62,485 bases of DNA. It comes from Bacillota bacterium (lineage in GTDB: Bacteria > Bacillota > Clostridia > Peptostreptococcales > Anaerovoracaceae). Numbering within the stretch: the stretch's first letter is position 1; the number at the start of each line of letters is the position of its first letter. The notes beneath the pieces are model-generated. The model was not told where the DNA came from. It saw only the letters and a list, made by a program, of their open reading frames with translations, and searched no databases. The translations under genes were made by a program, and so were the position numbers. Shown piece after piece: positions 16,897 to 25,127 of this stretch. Location: the NCBI GenBank assembly GCA_022793795.1, contig JAAWDM010000047.1, forward strand, positions 1 through 62,485, written 5' to 3'.

Positions 16897-17111
16897 GACA
16901 GCACCGCCTTTATCTCAATGACGGATGCAGGGCACTCCTGGGCGCACTTGCCACATCCTACACAGGTCTCTGTATCCACCTTTGCCATGCTTCCCTTCCA
17001 GACTTTGATAGCGTCCTTTGGACAGACCTTTACACAGCATCCGCAAGCAACACAGTTGTCTGCATCCACAACGGCCCGCCGCTTATGTTTCATCTTTACA
17101 TCCATAATCAA
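16893..17111 (-). CDS. 2x[4Fe-4S] ferredoxin
   Basis: A 72-residue protein with two Cys-x2-Cys-x2-Cys-x3-Cys-Pro motifs, 'CVACGCCVKVCP' and 'CVGCGKCAQECP'. It is a classical bacterial ferredoxin with a short basic N-terminal extension. The ribosome site is duplicated: CAGGAGGATTG occurs twice in tandem before the start. It is the first gene of the Fe-S pair and shares its four-base overlap. Confidence 0.9.
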   Translation of the reverse strand: MIMDVKMKHKRRAVVDADNCVACGCCVKVCPKDAIKVWKGSMAKVDTETCVGCGKCAQECPASVIEIKAVLS

Positions 17112-17152
17112 TCCTCCTGAACCAATCCTCCTGAAACTGATGAAATCAATAT

Positions 17153-17188
17153 ATCATAAAAGAAAATTTTTATCTGTGATGTTATCAC
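17153..17188 (-). promoter_or_regulatory. Promoter of the ferredoxin gene with a perfect operator dyad
   Basis: A -10 TATGAT (17153-17158) is preceded at 17 bases by a poor -35 (CATCAC, 17176-17181). That -35 is part of a perfect dyad GTGAT-N3-ATCAC (17176-17188). A weak -35 overlapped by a dyad is what an activator-dependent promoter looks like. The nearby Crp/Fnr protein is the obvious candidate, by inference only. Confidence 0.45.
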
Positions 17189-17202
17189 GAAAGACATGAG
17201 AA

Positions 17203-17278
17203 ATGAAAAAATCGGCCTCCGGTTTTGTCTCGCAATGGTCTTGCGAAAGCGCATCTCTGCTTTCCGGACGGCCGATGA
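17203..17278 (-). terminator. Branched hairpin followed by T-run (terminator or structured RNA)
   Basis: On the minus strand ATCGGCC/GGCCGAT and TCCGG/CCGGA form a 12-pair closing stem with one bulged G. Inside are two small hairpins, AAAGC/GCTTT and CGCAA/TTGCG, giving a three-way junction. Six T follow directly. It lies just past the phosphotransferase stop (17304) and before the ferredoxin promoter. A terminator is the simplest reading; the internal branching is unusual for one. Confidence 0.6.
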
Positions 17279-17303
17279 TTTGATTGTACTTTATCAGGAA
17301 CCA

Positions 17304-18179
17304 TTATTCTCTATGATACTTCTGGTACCAAGATGGAATCAACCGATTCATATTATCATACCAGACGCTTACATCCTTTGCCTGCTGCTCCATGGTTTTT
17401 CGTTCCTCTTCACCAAAAGAAAAAGCCCATGAAACAGAGCCAAGAAGGTTGCTGCTAACATATAGCGCAAGCAGCTTCCAAAATTCCATGGGCGCCTGTC
17501 CATTAAAATAACCGTCCACCATGCCTGTTGCAAAGGCTGGCGCTGCCTGGGCGCTCCAAACAATCCGATTAAACTCTTCCCATGGGTCGCCATAATCATA
17601 TCTCTCAAAATCAATGACAACCAGCCTTTCCTTCTCTATCATCATATTTCCAATATGATAATCTCCATGCTGAAAAGTCTGGGGACGCCCCTTCAAAAGA
17701 TGTCTATGATTTTTTATATATGAAATCATCTCTTCTCCGCCTGGAATCTCTATGGGGCACTGTTCGTAAGACCTTATCTTATACTCCATCTTCCGGCTGA
17801 ATCGTCCTTCCCAATCCTCCTGGGTATCAGGCGCTGGAATCTGGTGAATAATATTCAAAATCCTGCCAGCCTCCCATCCATAGTCATACTGTTTATCTGT
17901 TGTAAGGCTTGGAATCACCTTTTCTGCTTCCAGTCCGTCCACCCATGTCTCAATGACATAAACTTCCGAGCCATGGCTTTCCAGTGCAATGGGTCTGCTC
18001 AGGGGAAGCCCCTTTGCTTCCAGATTTTGCTCTATCCCATGCAACTCTTCCATACGTTTTGCATCCTTCTCTTTGCTCATGACCCGCAAAAAATATTGAG
18101 CGCCGTCTGCTGTCACAGCTTTGTATTTCCGGTGGCCAGACCAGCCTTCCTCAATGGGTTCTTTGCGTATAAAATCCAT
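17304..18179 (-). CDS. Aminoglycoside phosphotransferase-family kinase
   Basis: A 291-residue protein-kinase-like fold enzyme. The start at 18179 is taken from AAGGAG upstream and from the family start. The catalytic loop 'FQHGDYHIGNMMI' and the metal-binding 'VVIDFERYDYGDPWEEF' are intact. The family includes antibiotic kinases but mostly metabolite kinases; nothing here identifies the acceptor. It lies 29 bases after the nitrilase gene and is probably co-transcribed with it. Confidence 0.8.
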   Translation of the reverse strand: MDFIRKEPIEEGWSGHRKYKAVTADGAQYFLRVMSKEKDAKRMEELHGIEQNLEAKGLPLSRPIALESHGSEVYVIETWVDGLEAEKVIPSLTTDKQYDYGWEAGRILNIIHQIPAPDTQEDWEGRFSRKMEYKIRSYEQCPIEIPGGEEMISYIKNHRHLLKGRPQTFQHGDYHIGNMMIEKERLVVIDFERYDYGDPWEEFNRIVWSAQAAPAFATGMVDGYFNGQAPMEFWKLLALYVSSNLLGSVSWAFSFGEEERKTMEQQAKDVSVWYDNMNRLIPSWYQKYHRE

Positions 18180-18208
18180 GGTTTGGCGTCTCCTTTGTCT
18201 TTTATTTC

Positions 18209-19063
18209 TCAATCATGGCCATAGGTCGCAGCTAAAATCCCGTACTTCTCCGGATGACGATACTTGTTTCCCATCACCTCATCCTTCCGGTATTTTCGCA
18301 GCAATTCCAAATCAATCTCAGCCACATAGACGCCTTCTTTCTCCGGCGCCTCAAAGATACACATGTCCCGCACGCCTGGCTCACCCGCAAACCATGCCAT
18401 ACCATCAAAGACTGTAGAATGGCCATTGCAGTCCGGCTGCCCGCCAGGATAATTGCATGTAGCGACGGCCAGCATATTTTCATAAGCTCTGGTGCGAAGG
18501 GCCGCAAGGCGGTTTATTTCTATGGGACAGGCATTAGGCGCAAGGATCACTTCCGCGCCTTTGACCATGAGAATTCTAGCGCTTTCAGGGAACTCTCTGT
18601 CAAAACAGATCATGGAGCCCACCCTAACCGTATCTCTGCCAGTATCTAAATCCGCAACATAAAAATCCTCGCCGCCAGACAGCATCTTTTCTAAGTCGAA
18701 GTCACAGGTATGCACCTTGGAATAATGGAGGTTCTGTTTACCGTTTCTATCAAAGAGAATAACCGAATTTAACGGTTTCGGCCTATGACTTTCCAGAAAT
18801 GTAATGGCGATTGCCATCTGAAGTTCTGCCGCCAATTTGCCAAAATCCTGTATGAAGTGGTTATTGGCCGAGATTGCCATTTCCTCTATCAGTCTCTCAT
18901 CCTGCGGTATTACATAACCACTGCTCCACATTTCGGGGAACAATGCAATGTCAGCGCCCATGGCCTTTGCTTTCTCACAGGCAGCTTTTCCTATTTTGAA
19001 TTGTTCCTCTAGGCTATCTCCGGGGAGAAGCTGAAGCAACGCAATTTTCAGTTTCATGTTCAT
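18209..19063 (-). CDS. Carbon-nitrogen hydrolase (nitrilase superfamily)
   Basis: A 284-residue nitrilase-fold enzyme with the Glu-Lys-Cys triad: E44 in 'LFPEMWSSGY', K116 in 'HYSKVHTCDF' and C153 in 'GSMICFDREFPESAR'. It is a cytoplasmic amidohydrolase. The closest-looking families are omega-amidase and N-carbamoyl-putrescine amidase types, but the substrate is open. The ribosome site AAAGGAG lies seven bases before the ATG. Confidence 0.83.
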   Translation of the reverse strand: MNMKLKIALLQLLPGDSLEEQFKIGKAACEKAKAMGADIALFPEMWSSGYVIPQDERLIEEMAISANNHFIQDFGKLAAELQMAIAITFLESHRPKPLNSVILFDRNGKQNLHYSKVHTCDFDLEKMLSGGEDFYVADLDTGRDTVRVGSMICFDREFPESARILMVKGAEVILAPNACPIEINRLAALRTRAYENMLAVATCNYPGGQPDCNGHSTVFDGMAWFAGEPGVRDMCIFEAPEKEGVYVAEIDLELLRKYRKDEVMGNKYRHPEKYGILAATYGHD

Positions 19064-19087
19064 GTGGGGACTCCTTTGTATTTTCCC

Positions 19088-19732
19088 TTAAAGGGGCTTT
19101 TCAAGCAAATCTTCCATGTTGCATCCTAAAACCTTAGCGAGCCGATATATTGTATCTGCGCTTGCTCTGTTGATGTTTTTGTTTCGCTGCTCATACATCT
19201 GAATTGACCGAAGGTTCACACCGGAGCGCTCTGATAACTCTACTTGTGTAGCGCCATAGGCCATACGGATACGCCTTAAATTGGTTTGAGAAAAATATTT
19301 TTCCATTTGTGAGTCCATGACATCAACAAACTTTGTGACATCTGCCTCATGGAGAGGATAATACATTTTCTGCAAACGCTCAAAAGGGATAACCTTAAAA
19401 ATATCGCTGTATTTTCTGCTTGAATACCATTGATAATAGGCAACGGCCCATCCAACCCAGTATTCCCTAGAGCGTTCAAAATGTTCCTGCTGCTTAATTT
19501 GAAGTTCCTGCCCTTTGGTTTCCGCAACGACCTCCTGGACGATCTCAATACCGCTTTTTCCAGCAAGATAGGCAGGTTCGCCGTTTTCCATTCGCCTGCT
19601 TACAGAGCTTACGATAAACATTTTGGCAAAATCGTTTCCCTGAATGTGGCAAGTGTTGACTGCATAATCAAAGGCATTGCCCAATACCCATTGAACCTTA
19701 CTCAGATATATTTCTTGGTATGCGTGGATCAT
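19088..19732 (-). CDS. XRE-family helix-turn-helix protein, putative antitoxin of the DUF3990 pair
   Basis: A 214-residue protein. Residues ~150-212 are an XRE domain ('LRRIRMAYGATQVELSERSGVNLRSIQMYEQRNKNINRASADTIYRLAKVLGCNMEDLL'). The N-terminal 145 residues are helical and unassigned. Its start overlaps the end of the DUF3990 gene by 35 bases. Order toxin then antitoxin with DNA-binding at the antitoxin C-terminus fits a type II toxin-antitoxin pair in which this protein neutralises the partner and represses the promoter. Confidence 0.75.
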   Translation of the reverse strand: MIHAYQEIYLSKVQWVLGNAFDYAVNTCHIQGNDFAKMFIVSSVSRRMENGEPAYLAGKSGIEIVQEVVAETKGQELQIKQQEHFERSREYWVGWAVAYYQWYSSRKYSDIFKVIPFERLQKMYYPLHEADVTKFVDVMDSQMEKYFSQTNLRRIRMAYGATQVELSERSGVNLRSIQMYEQRNKNINRASADTIYRLAKVLGCNMEDLLEKPL

Positions 19733-20390
19733 GGTTTTTGATGCCTCCTCTCATGATGTCTTGAATATATAGCCCGTCGCTTTCTTCCCCAAACATCTCC
19801 AGATAAAGCTGATTGGCTTTATCATCTCTGGCCTTGCAGAGAACATAATATTGGTCTTTTTCTGCAACATCAAATCCTTGGTACTTCAGATTGGAAAAGG
19901 CAAACTTGGATTTAATCACGATTTGTTCGCCCAACTTTCCAAGCCGCATAGCATAGGCAAACTGTTCTACAGCAATACCGTTGTTAAGGAATGACTCCGC
20001 ATAGTCAAAATATGAATCATCCGCCCGATAACCTATTATTACATCAAAAGCATTTACATTGATGCTGAAGTTATCAAGCAAATATCGCTTTGCCCTTCCC
20101 GCCACAGGCGTTTTAATGGAAAACAGACGTTGTTCCACCAAAACAGCAATCCAATTCAGTATCGTATAATCAGGACTATTCAAATTCAAAATGTTCAAGT
20201 GTCTGGTATCTAATGTATAGCGGTTGGAAAAGCCATCGCGTAAGGAGGATACCGCCCACTCTTTTGCAAGCTCCTCGCTGGCAGTACAGTAAAATCCGAG
20301 GCCAAAGTCGTTATTCTTTTTGCCTTGACCAAAGGTTGGCTGTTCTACAATTCTTTCAGAGCCGTGATATATCGTAATCAGTTCATCCAT
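19698..20390 (-). CDS. DUF3990-family protein, putative ADP-ribosyltransferase-like toxin
   Basis: A 230-residue protein recognised by 'ITIYHGSERIVEQPTFGQGKKNNDFGLGFYCTAS', the N-terminal signature of the DUF3990 family, which is thought to have an ADP-ribosyltransferase-like fold. 'YHGS', the Gly-x-Gly-Phe-Tyr strand and the conserved 'EQFAYAM' late in the chain would line the NAD cleft if that is right. The start at 20390 is preferred over one five codons upstream because AAGG precedes it. The gene lies directly upstream of an XRE gene and behind an operator-bearing promoter. Confidence 0.7.
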   Translation of the reverse strand: MDELITIYHGSERIVEQPTFGQGKKNNDFGLGFYCTASEELAKEWAVSSLRDGFSNRYTLDTRHLNILNLNSPDYTILNWIAVLVEQRLFSIKTPVAGRAKRYLLDNFSINVNAFDVIIGYRADDSYFDYAESFLNNGIAVEQFAYAMRLGKLGEQIVIKSKFAFSNLKYQGFDVAEKDQYYVLCKARDDKANQLYLEMFGEESDGLYIQDIMRGGIKNHDPRIPRNISE

Positions 20391-20418
20391 TTTCCTGACC
20401 TTCATCTATTTCACTATT

Positions 20419-20447
20419 ATTATATCGCCACAGCGATAGTTATTCAA
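20419..20447 (-). promoter_or_regulatory. Promoter and operator of the DUF3990/XRE pair
   Basis: On the minus strand a -35 TTGAAT (20442-20447), a 17-base spacer and a consensus -10 TATAAT (20419-20424). The dyad TATCGC-N4-GCGATA (20423-20438) covers the edge of the -10 and most of the spacer, a good place for repression by the XRE protein. Confidence 0.65.
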
Positions 20448-20463
20448 CGAATTTTAACGAAAA

Positions 20464-20485
20464 ATATATCACTGAAGTGATATAT
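20464..20485. promoter_or_regulatory. 22-bp palindrome upstream of the DUF3990 promoter
   Basis: ATATATCACT-GA-AGTGATATAT, perfect over ten bases on each side, 17 bases upstream of the -35. It is a candidate second operator, different in sequence from the dyad in the promoter. Confidence 0.45.
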
Positions 20486-20580
20486 GGAAGCAGATAAACA
20501 GAGGGGCATATTCAGCTACTGCCCTGCATCTTTCAGCGAAGAAGTTAGTCTGAGGGGGAATGGTACCCTTCTCTTATAAG

Positions 20581-20611
20581 AGTTTCAAAAATCAAATTGA
20601 TTTTTGAAACT
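20581..20611. terminator. 31-base near-perfect palindrome, possible terminator
   Basis: Fifteen bases on each side of a single A (AGTTTCAAAAATCAA and complement). It lies past the stop of the 60-residue ORF (20696) and could end its transcript, although a clear T-run is lacking. A shorter palindrome CTCTTATAAGAG overlaps its left edge (20572-20583). Nothing else is visible at 20486-20695. Confidence 0.35.
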
Positions 20612-20695
20612 AGATAACTGTTGTAAAATCCCTTGTATAAGAAATGCAAAATGTCGCATCCGTCACCAAAATTTTTATGAATTTGTACTTTCCTT

Positions 20696-20878
20696 TTATC
20701 TAAGGTCAACTTCGATGGCATACAACTCATTCCAAATGTCTGAAAGCATAGCAACTGATAACTTCTCCAAATCAACAGTTCCATATTTTGAAAGCACCGA
20801 ATCGGTAATATCCGCATTTCCAATCGCAACGATGGAATTTTCGATATTCGTAAGCCAGTCCAGTTTTGTCAGTCTCAT
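20696..20878 (-). CDS. Small protein of unknown function (60 aa)
   Basis: The frame starts at ATG 20878, seven bases after TGAGGTG. The protein, beginning MRLTKLDWLTNIENSIVAI, is acidic and helical with 'GNADITDSVLSKYG' and 'LSDIWNELYAIEVDL'. This pattern resembles small proteins found on mobile elements, but I do not recognise a named family. It lies between the toxin-antitoxin pair and the restriction operon, both accessory blocks. Confidence 0.5.
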   Translation of the reverse strand: MRLTKLDWLTNIENSIVAIGNADITDSVLSKYGTVDLEKLSVAMLSDIWNELYAIEVDLR

Positions 20879-20956
20879 TTCGTTACACCTCATAGCTTGA
20901 ATTTTTGCGATATCTTAATCACATGGATATCCTACCAAAATCCAATTTTTTGCCCG

Positions 20957-21081
20957 TTGAACAAAGTTCAATAGAAAAATCACGAGATTTTACTGTTTCG
21001 ATAGCATTAAGATAGAAATGTGCTTTAATATGTAGCCCCTAAGAGCATTTCTTGCTCTTAGGCTATTGAAGAAAGTTCAAC
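20957..21081. repeat. Short segment bounded by imperfect 19-bp inverted repeats
   Basis: GTTGAACAAAGTTCAATAG (20957-20975) and CTATTGAAGAAAGTTCAAC (21063-21081) are inverted copies with about four mismatches. Inside is a perfect ten-pair hairpin, CCTAAGAGCA/TGCTCTTAGG (21038-21062). It may be a miniature element remnant or a structured 3' region. Confidence 0.35.
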
Positions 21082-21097
21082 AAAGAATTTTTTGCAC

Positions 21098-21128
21098 AAA
21101 AAAGAGGCCAGATTTCACTCTGACCTCT
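21098..21128 (-). terminator. Rho-independent terminator of the hsd operon
   Basis: AGAGGTCAGA and TCTGGCCTCT form a ten-pair stem with one G-U pair and a six-base loop, followed by six T on the minus strand. It lies 17 bases past the hsdR stop. Confidence 0.8.
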
Positions 21129-21145
21129 GTGCAGAACAGAATTTA

Positions 21146-24100
21146 TCAAATTGGAGGCTGCTTAATTAACGTCTCAAGCCCTTGCTCTTTTAAATCGTCA
21201 TAGATATCGCCATAATCGGAAGCCCAACGTAGCGTTAGCAACTGAATGTAGGTTTTATTCTTATCGGGTCCTTTATCCATGCGAAAAATCATATTCGCAA
21301 GTTCCAACATATTATTGGAAACAGGGAATGGAAGATGAATTCCTAAACAAGCTGAAACCACATTCACATCTGTGAGGCTTTTGCCTTCTCGCATCCTGCT
21401 TATTGTATTGTTGTCAAGCCCTGTTGTGCTTCTCAACAGCCCTATACTATAGTGACAGATTCTATCACTCATAAGCTCCTTCAGAGCATCACCAAACTCC
21501 ATACCTCGAATAGCGGCAAGCATCTGATTTGCTATTTCGTTCACAAGACCATACTTTGTCAAAATGTCATCTGATATATGGTCAGAATAGCGAAACTCCT
21601 TATCAGCAATGCTCTCAGGCAGTTTTACATAATGTAGCTTTCCATCTGCATCCTCCTTAAATTGCAGGAAGCATTCCTCTTCATGCTCCTTGGCATAAGA
21701 CGTCAGACGCATTTTGCCAGATTCTTGTCGCTCCACATACTTCGGCTCATCCAAGCATACCCTCTCTTCAACATATGCGAAGCATCCCGTATTCATCATG
21801 CAAGCTACCGCTTGACTGGATTGATACCACTGACTTAGCTTTCGGCTCTTAACAGTCGTTTTCACAATAACATCGCCCACGATATCCTCGTCTTGCATGA
21901 TATCATCTACCACCACACTATCTCCAGATGGAGCTTGTCCGCTATCATCGGTTTTGGACGCTTTCCTTCCACTGTCAATCACATCGGCATATGGGTCAAC
22001 CCCTCCGCTGATTACGAATTTCTTTAAATACCATGAGATATACATATTCAGTCGGTAGTCTCTGTAGTTATCTCGTTCAATAACAATAAAGAATTTTTTA
22101 GCCTTGTCCCTATCCACTGATGCCACAAGCTCATCAAAGTAACCGAATTCTTTATAATTTGCCTCCGTCACCTTCCTATCTAACAGCGTTCGGAGCAATT
22201 TCTCATAACAGCCAAGCCTGCGGACGATACGAGCGATGCGAGCCTCCTCTGCCTTCCTCATATACTTGGCAATGTAATCTCGGAATGTCATTGTTGGGTC
22301 AACTGTGATTTTTCCCGACTGCACATCGCTGATAAAGAGATTGGCATACCTTTGCTGCTCTCTCGGAAGCATTGAATAAGACTTGTGTAGGTCTCTTAGT
22401 ACCTGATCCAGCGTTTCCCAGTCCATATCTCCTTGCTGCCACAGCCTGAAAAACTTATCAAATCGAGAATTCATGTAATCGGCATCAATTGCATCCGTAT
22501 TGATTTCCGTGATGTGTGTGTCGATTTCAAAAGGCGGTTCCTCACCGATTCCACCGCCGCCGCCAGACGGAAGCTCTTTGTAGCGTTGCAACAAAGCAAG
22601 ATATGTATTGTAATCAAAGTGCATTACAATATAGGATTCTGATTCATCCGGCTCCACAGCCGTGTAGGTATCCTTTGACCAGTTAAATCCCTGTATTTGT
22701 GCTGCCTCCAGCCGCTGATTAAACTGCTTGAACAGCTTTGCAAACTTACGTTTCTCGGATTTTTCTTCTGGCAGCTTTTCAAAATTCTCAATGCCAGCAT
22801 TTTTGAAAAGGTCTGCAATCTCATCGAAGAAACGATTCATACTATTGAGATTGCTCGGTAGCTTATCAACGAACAACCCTGTCGGGATATCCCCCGAATA
22901 TGCCTTTACTGCAATCTCAATATTTCTTCTCATGGTATGTGTCCTGCGGTAATATTTGATGATTCCAAACGGTTTTTCATCACCAAACAGTCTGTTCGTT
23001 CTGGAGAATGCCTGAATCAGATTCTCGTACTCCATAACCTTATCGAGATACAGGGCGTTAATCCATTTTGAGTCATACCCTGTCAGCATCTGATTTACCA
23101 CAATCAGGAGATTTATCTGCTTGTCCACTGGAATGCGATTATAAGGCTTCTTATGTGCAAGACGTAACTGTACATCTTCTCTAAAAGAATCATAGTTTGG
23201 CAGCCCAAAGGACGGTCCGAAAATGGTCTCATAATCTTCAAGGATTTCTACAATACCATCTTCCTTTTCCAGGGATCCGCCGCCCTCGTTATCAATGTTC
23301 GGGTCAAACACCGCCGTAACTTTCAAGTGGGGTGCTACAGACTTAAACAGCCTGTAATATGCCACCGCCTCTGGAATACTGCTTGTGGCAAAGATACCAT
23401 GGAATGTACCGCCTCTGCTGAATATATTCCAGTATTTCACGATATTATCGACAACCGCTTTCTGGTGCTTCTCATCCTCATACTGTGAATTTGGAATGTA
23501 ATCCTCGATTCCTTTTACAAACTTTTTCCCTCGCTGCTCCCCATACATCTTAACCTGTGTGGGGTCCATGAATTTGAAATAAATTTTTTCCTTTTTCGGA
23601 TTTCCCTTCACCTCATCATATGACTGTGCCTTGGCCTTCATCAGAGCTACTTGTTCTCGAAGCTCTATATCCAAAAACGTAGACTCCATATAGAGGTCAA
23701 AGCCGAGGACGTTCTTATCTCGAATTCCATCGCCCAAGGTGTATCTGTGAAGCTCATCGCCAAATATGGTGGTCGTGGTATTGTCCTTCTTGCTATTATC
23801 ATCTTGAATCGGCGTACCAGTAAATCCAAAGATAATAGCGTGAATAAAGGTATTCTTGATATTCGTCAGCATCTCTCCGAAGGTGGAGCGATGAGCCTCA
23901 TCAATGATAATCACGATTCTCTTAGCTACAATCTTATCGATGTCTGCCGTTTTGATATTTTCTGCATTCCTCGTCACATTACTCAATTTCTGGATGGATG
24001 TGATGATGAGCGCATCATCACTATCATCGCTTTTCAGCTTTCCCACCAGGATATTCGTGTCTGCCGTATCCTGAATCTCCTCGGACGCACTGGCAAATGC

Positions 24101-25114
24101 TCTGTAATCATCAAAGGACTGTTTGCCTAATGCCTTCCTGTCCACCAGAAAGACAACCTTATCTGCCATGCCGCTACTTACAATAAGCTGTGCCGATTTA
24201 AAGCTGGTCAGAGTCTTGCCTGAGCCTGTAGTATGCCAGATATGTCCGCCGAGAATATTGGTATTCTTCCAGTCCTTGGCAGCAACCGCAGCTGATATTT
24301 CTCTTGCTGCATAATACTGATAGCTACGCATAACTTTCAAAGTATCGTCTTTGCCATCTGGAATTGTGTAGTAGCCGATAAGTTCATGCGCCATCGGAAT
24401 ATTCAGCAGATATTTCACCACGTCCTGCCAATCCGAATACGGCACATTATCAAAGTCCGCCCAATGGAAATAAAAGGACTTGTTAAACATGCCATCGGGA
24501 CCCGGATTGGCAAAGTAAACCGTCTCTTCCGGCTCCATGGCCACAAACACTTGAATCAGCGAGAACAGACCTGTAAATACACCTTCATGGGCATATTTTT
24601 CAATCTGGTTGTAGGCATTGCTGACAGGTATGCCGCTTTTCTTTAATTCGATATGTATCAAAGGCATACCGTTGATGAGCAGCATCAAATCCCCACGACG
24701 GTCATTCAGTCGTGGCGCAGTCTTAAACTTCGGTTGTCTCACAATCTGATAGCGGCTGGAGCCCAAAGCAATCTCACGCCTGTCGTAAATTTTCAGGCTG
24801 ACCTCCTTCCCGAAATTCTGTGTATCATCAGGATTCTCGCGCTTGATACCCACGCTCTTTCCGTTGATAAAGTCATTCAGTCTCACTGGTGTACGCAGGG
24901 CAATAATCTGGTCGATAATCTGCTGCATCTCGCCATCTGTAAGAGGGCAGTCGTTCAGGACATCCTGCTGACGGTTATTTGCAAAAAGGATATCTGCCCA
25001 ATTGCGAATCAAATCCTCCTCAGTGGGGTAGTTTATGACTTCCTTTTCCCAGCCATACTCTATCAACTGCGCTATGACCGCATCTTCAAATTTTCTCTCA
25101 TCATCAAAAGTCAT
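21146..25114 (-). CDS. hsdR: Type I restriction enzyme R subunit with extra C-terminal helix-turn-helix module
   Basis: A 1322-residue HsdR. The N-terminal nuclease shows 'GDLMLLINGMPLIHIELKKS' (Asp...Glu-x-Lys). The helicase motor follows with 'HTTGSGKTL', 'IIIDEAH' and 'GFTGTPI'. The usual HsdR ends near residue 1030. This one carries about 250 more residues. They end in 'STTGLDNNTISRMREG...VVSACLGIHLPF' and 'YIQLLTLRWASDYGDIYDDLKEQGLETL', a pattern I know as the C-terminal module of stand-alone regulators next to ImmA/IrrE-type domains. The motor translocates DNA and cuts unmodified phage DNA in complex with HsdM and HsdS. It starts 13 bases after hsdS and is the last gene of the operon. 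Confidence 0.9.
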   Translation of the reverse strand: MTFDDERKFEDAVIAQLIEYGWEKEVINYPTEEDLIRNWADILFANNRQQDVLNDCPLTDGEMQQIIDQIIALRTPVRLNDFINGKSVGIKRENPDDTQNFGKEVSLKIYDRREIALGSSRYQIVRQPKFKTAPRLNDRRGDLMLLINGMPLIHIELKKSGIPVSNAYNQIEKYAHEGVFTGLFSLIQVFVAMEPEETVYFANPGPDGMFNKSFYFHWADFDNVPYSDWQDVVKYLLNIPMAHELIGYYTIPDGKDDTLKVMRSYQYYAAREISAAVAAKDWKNTNILGGHIWHTTGSGKTLTSFKSAQLIVSSGMADKVVFLVDRKALGKQSFDDYRAFASASEEIQDTADTNILVGKLKSDDSDDALIITSIQKLSNVTRNAENIKTADIDKIVAKRIVIIIDEAHRSTFGEMLTNIKNTFIHAIIFGFTGTPIQDDNSKKDNTTTTIFGDELHRYTLGDGIRDKNVLGFDLYMESTFLDIELREQVALMKAKAQSYDEVKGNPKKEKIYFKFMDPTQVKMYGEQRGKKFVKGIEDYIPNSQYEDEKHQKAVVDNIVKYWNIFSRGGTFHGIFATSSIPEAVAYYRLFKSVAPHLKVTAVFDPNIDNEGGGSLEKEDGIVEILEDYETIFGPSFGLPNYDSFREDVQLRLAHKKPYNRIPVDKQINLLIVVNQMLTGYDSKWINALYLDKVMEYENLIQAFSRTNRLFGDEKPFGIIKYYRRTHTMRRNIEIAVKAYSGDIPTGLFVDKLPSNLNSMNRFFDEIADLFKNAGIENFEKLPEEKSEKRKFAKLFKQFNQRLEAAQIQGFNWSKDTYTAVEPDESESYIVMHFDYNTYLALLQRYKELPSGGGGGIGEEPPFEIDTHITEINTDAIDADYMNSRFDKFFRLWQQGDMDWETLDQVLRDLHKSYSMLPREQQRYANLFISDVQSGKITVDPTMTFRDYIAKYMRKAEEARIARIVRRLGCYEKLLRTLLDRKVTEANYKEFGYFDELVASVDRDKAKKFFIVIERDNYRDYRLNMYISWYLKKFVISGGVDPYADVIDSGRKASKTDDSGQAPSGDSVVVDDIMQDEDIVGDVIVKTTVKSRKLSQWYQSSQAVACMMNTGCFAYVEERVCLDEPKYVERQESGKMRLTSYAKEHEEECFLQFKEDADGKLHYVKLPESIADKEFRYSDHISDDILTKYGLVNEIANQMLAAIRGMEFGDALKELMSDRICHYSIGLLRSTTGLDNNTISRMREGKSLTDVNVVSACLGIHLPFPVSNNMLELANMIFRMDKGPDKNKTYIQLLTLRWASDYGDIYDDLKEQGLETLIKQPPI

Positions 25115-25127
25115 TTTCCATACCCCC

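Noticed and set aside
20545..20829. 94-codon minus-strand frame
   Set aside because: It overlaps the better supported 60-residue ORF in another frame, lacks a ribosome site and its residue composition is not protein-like.
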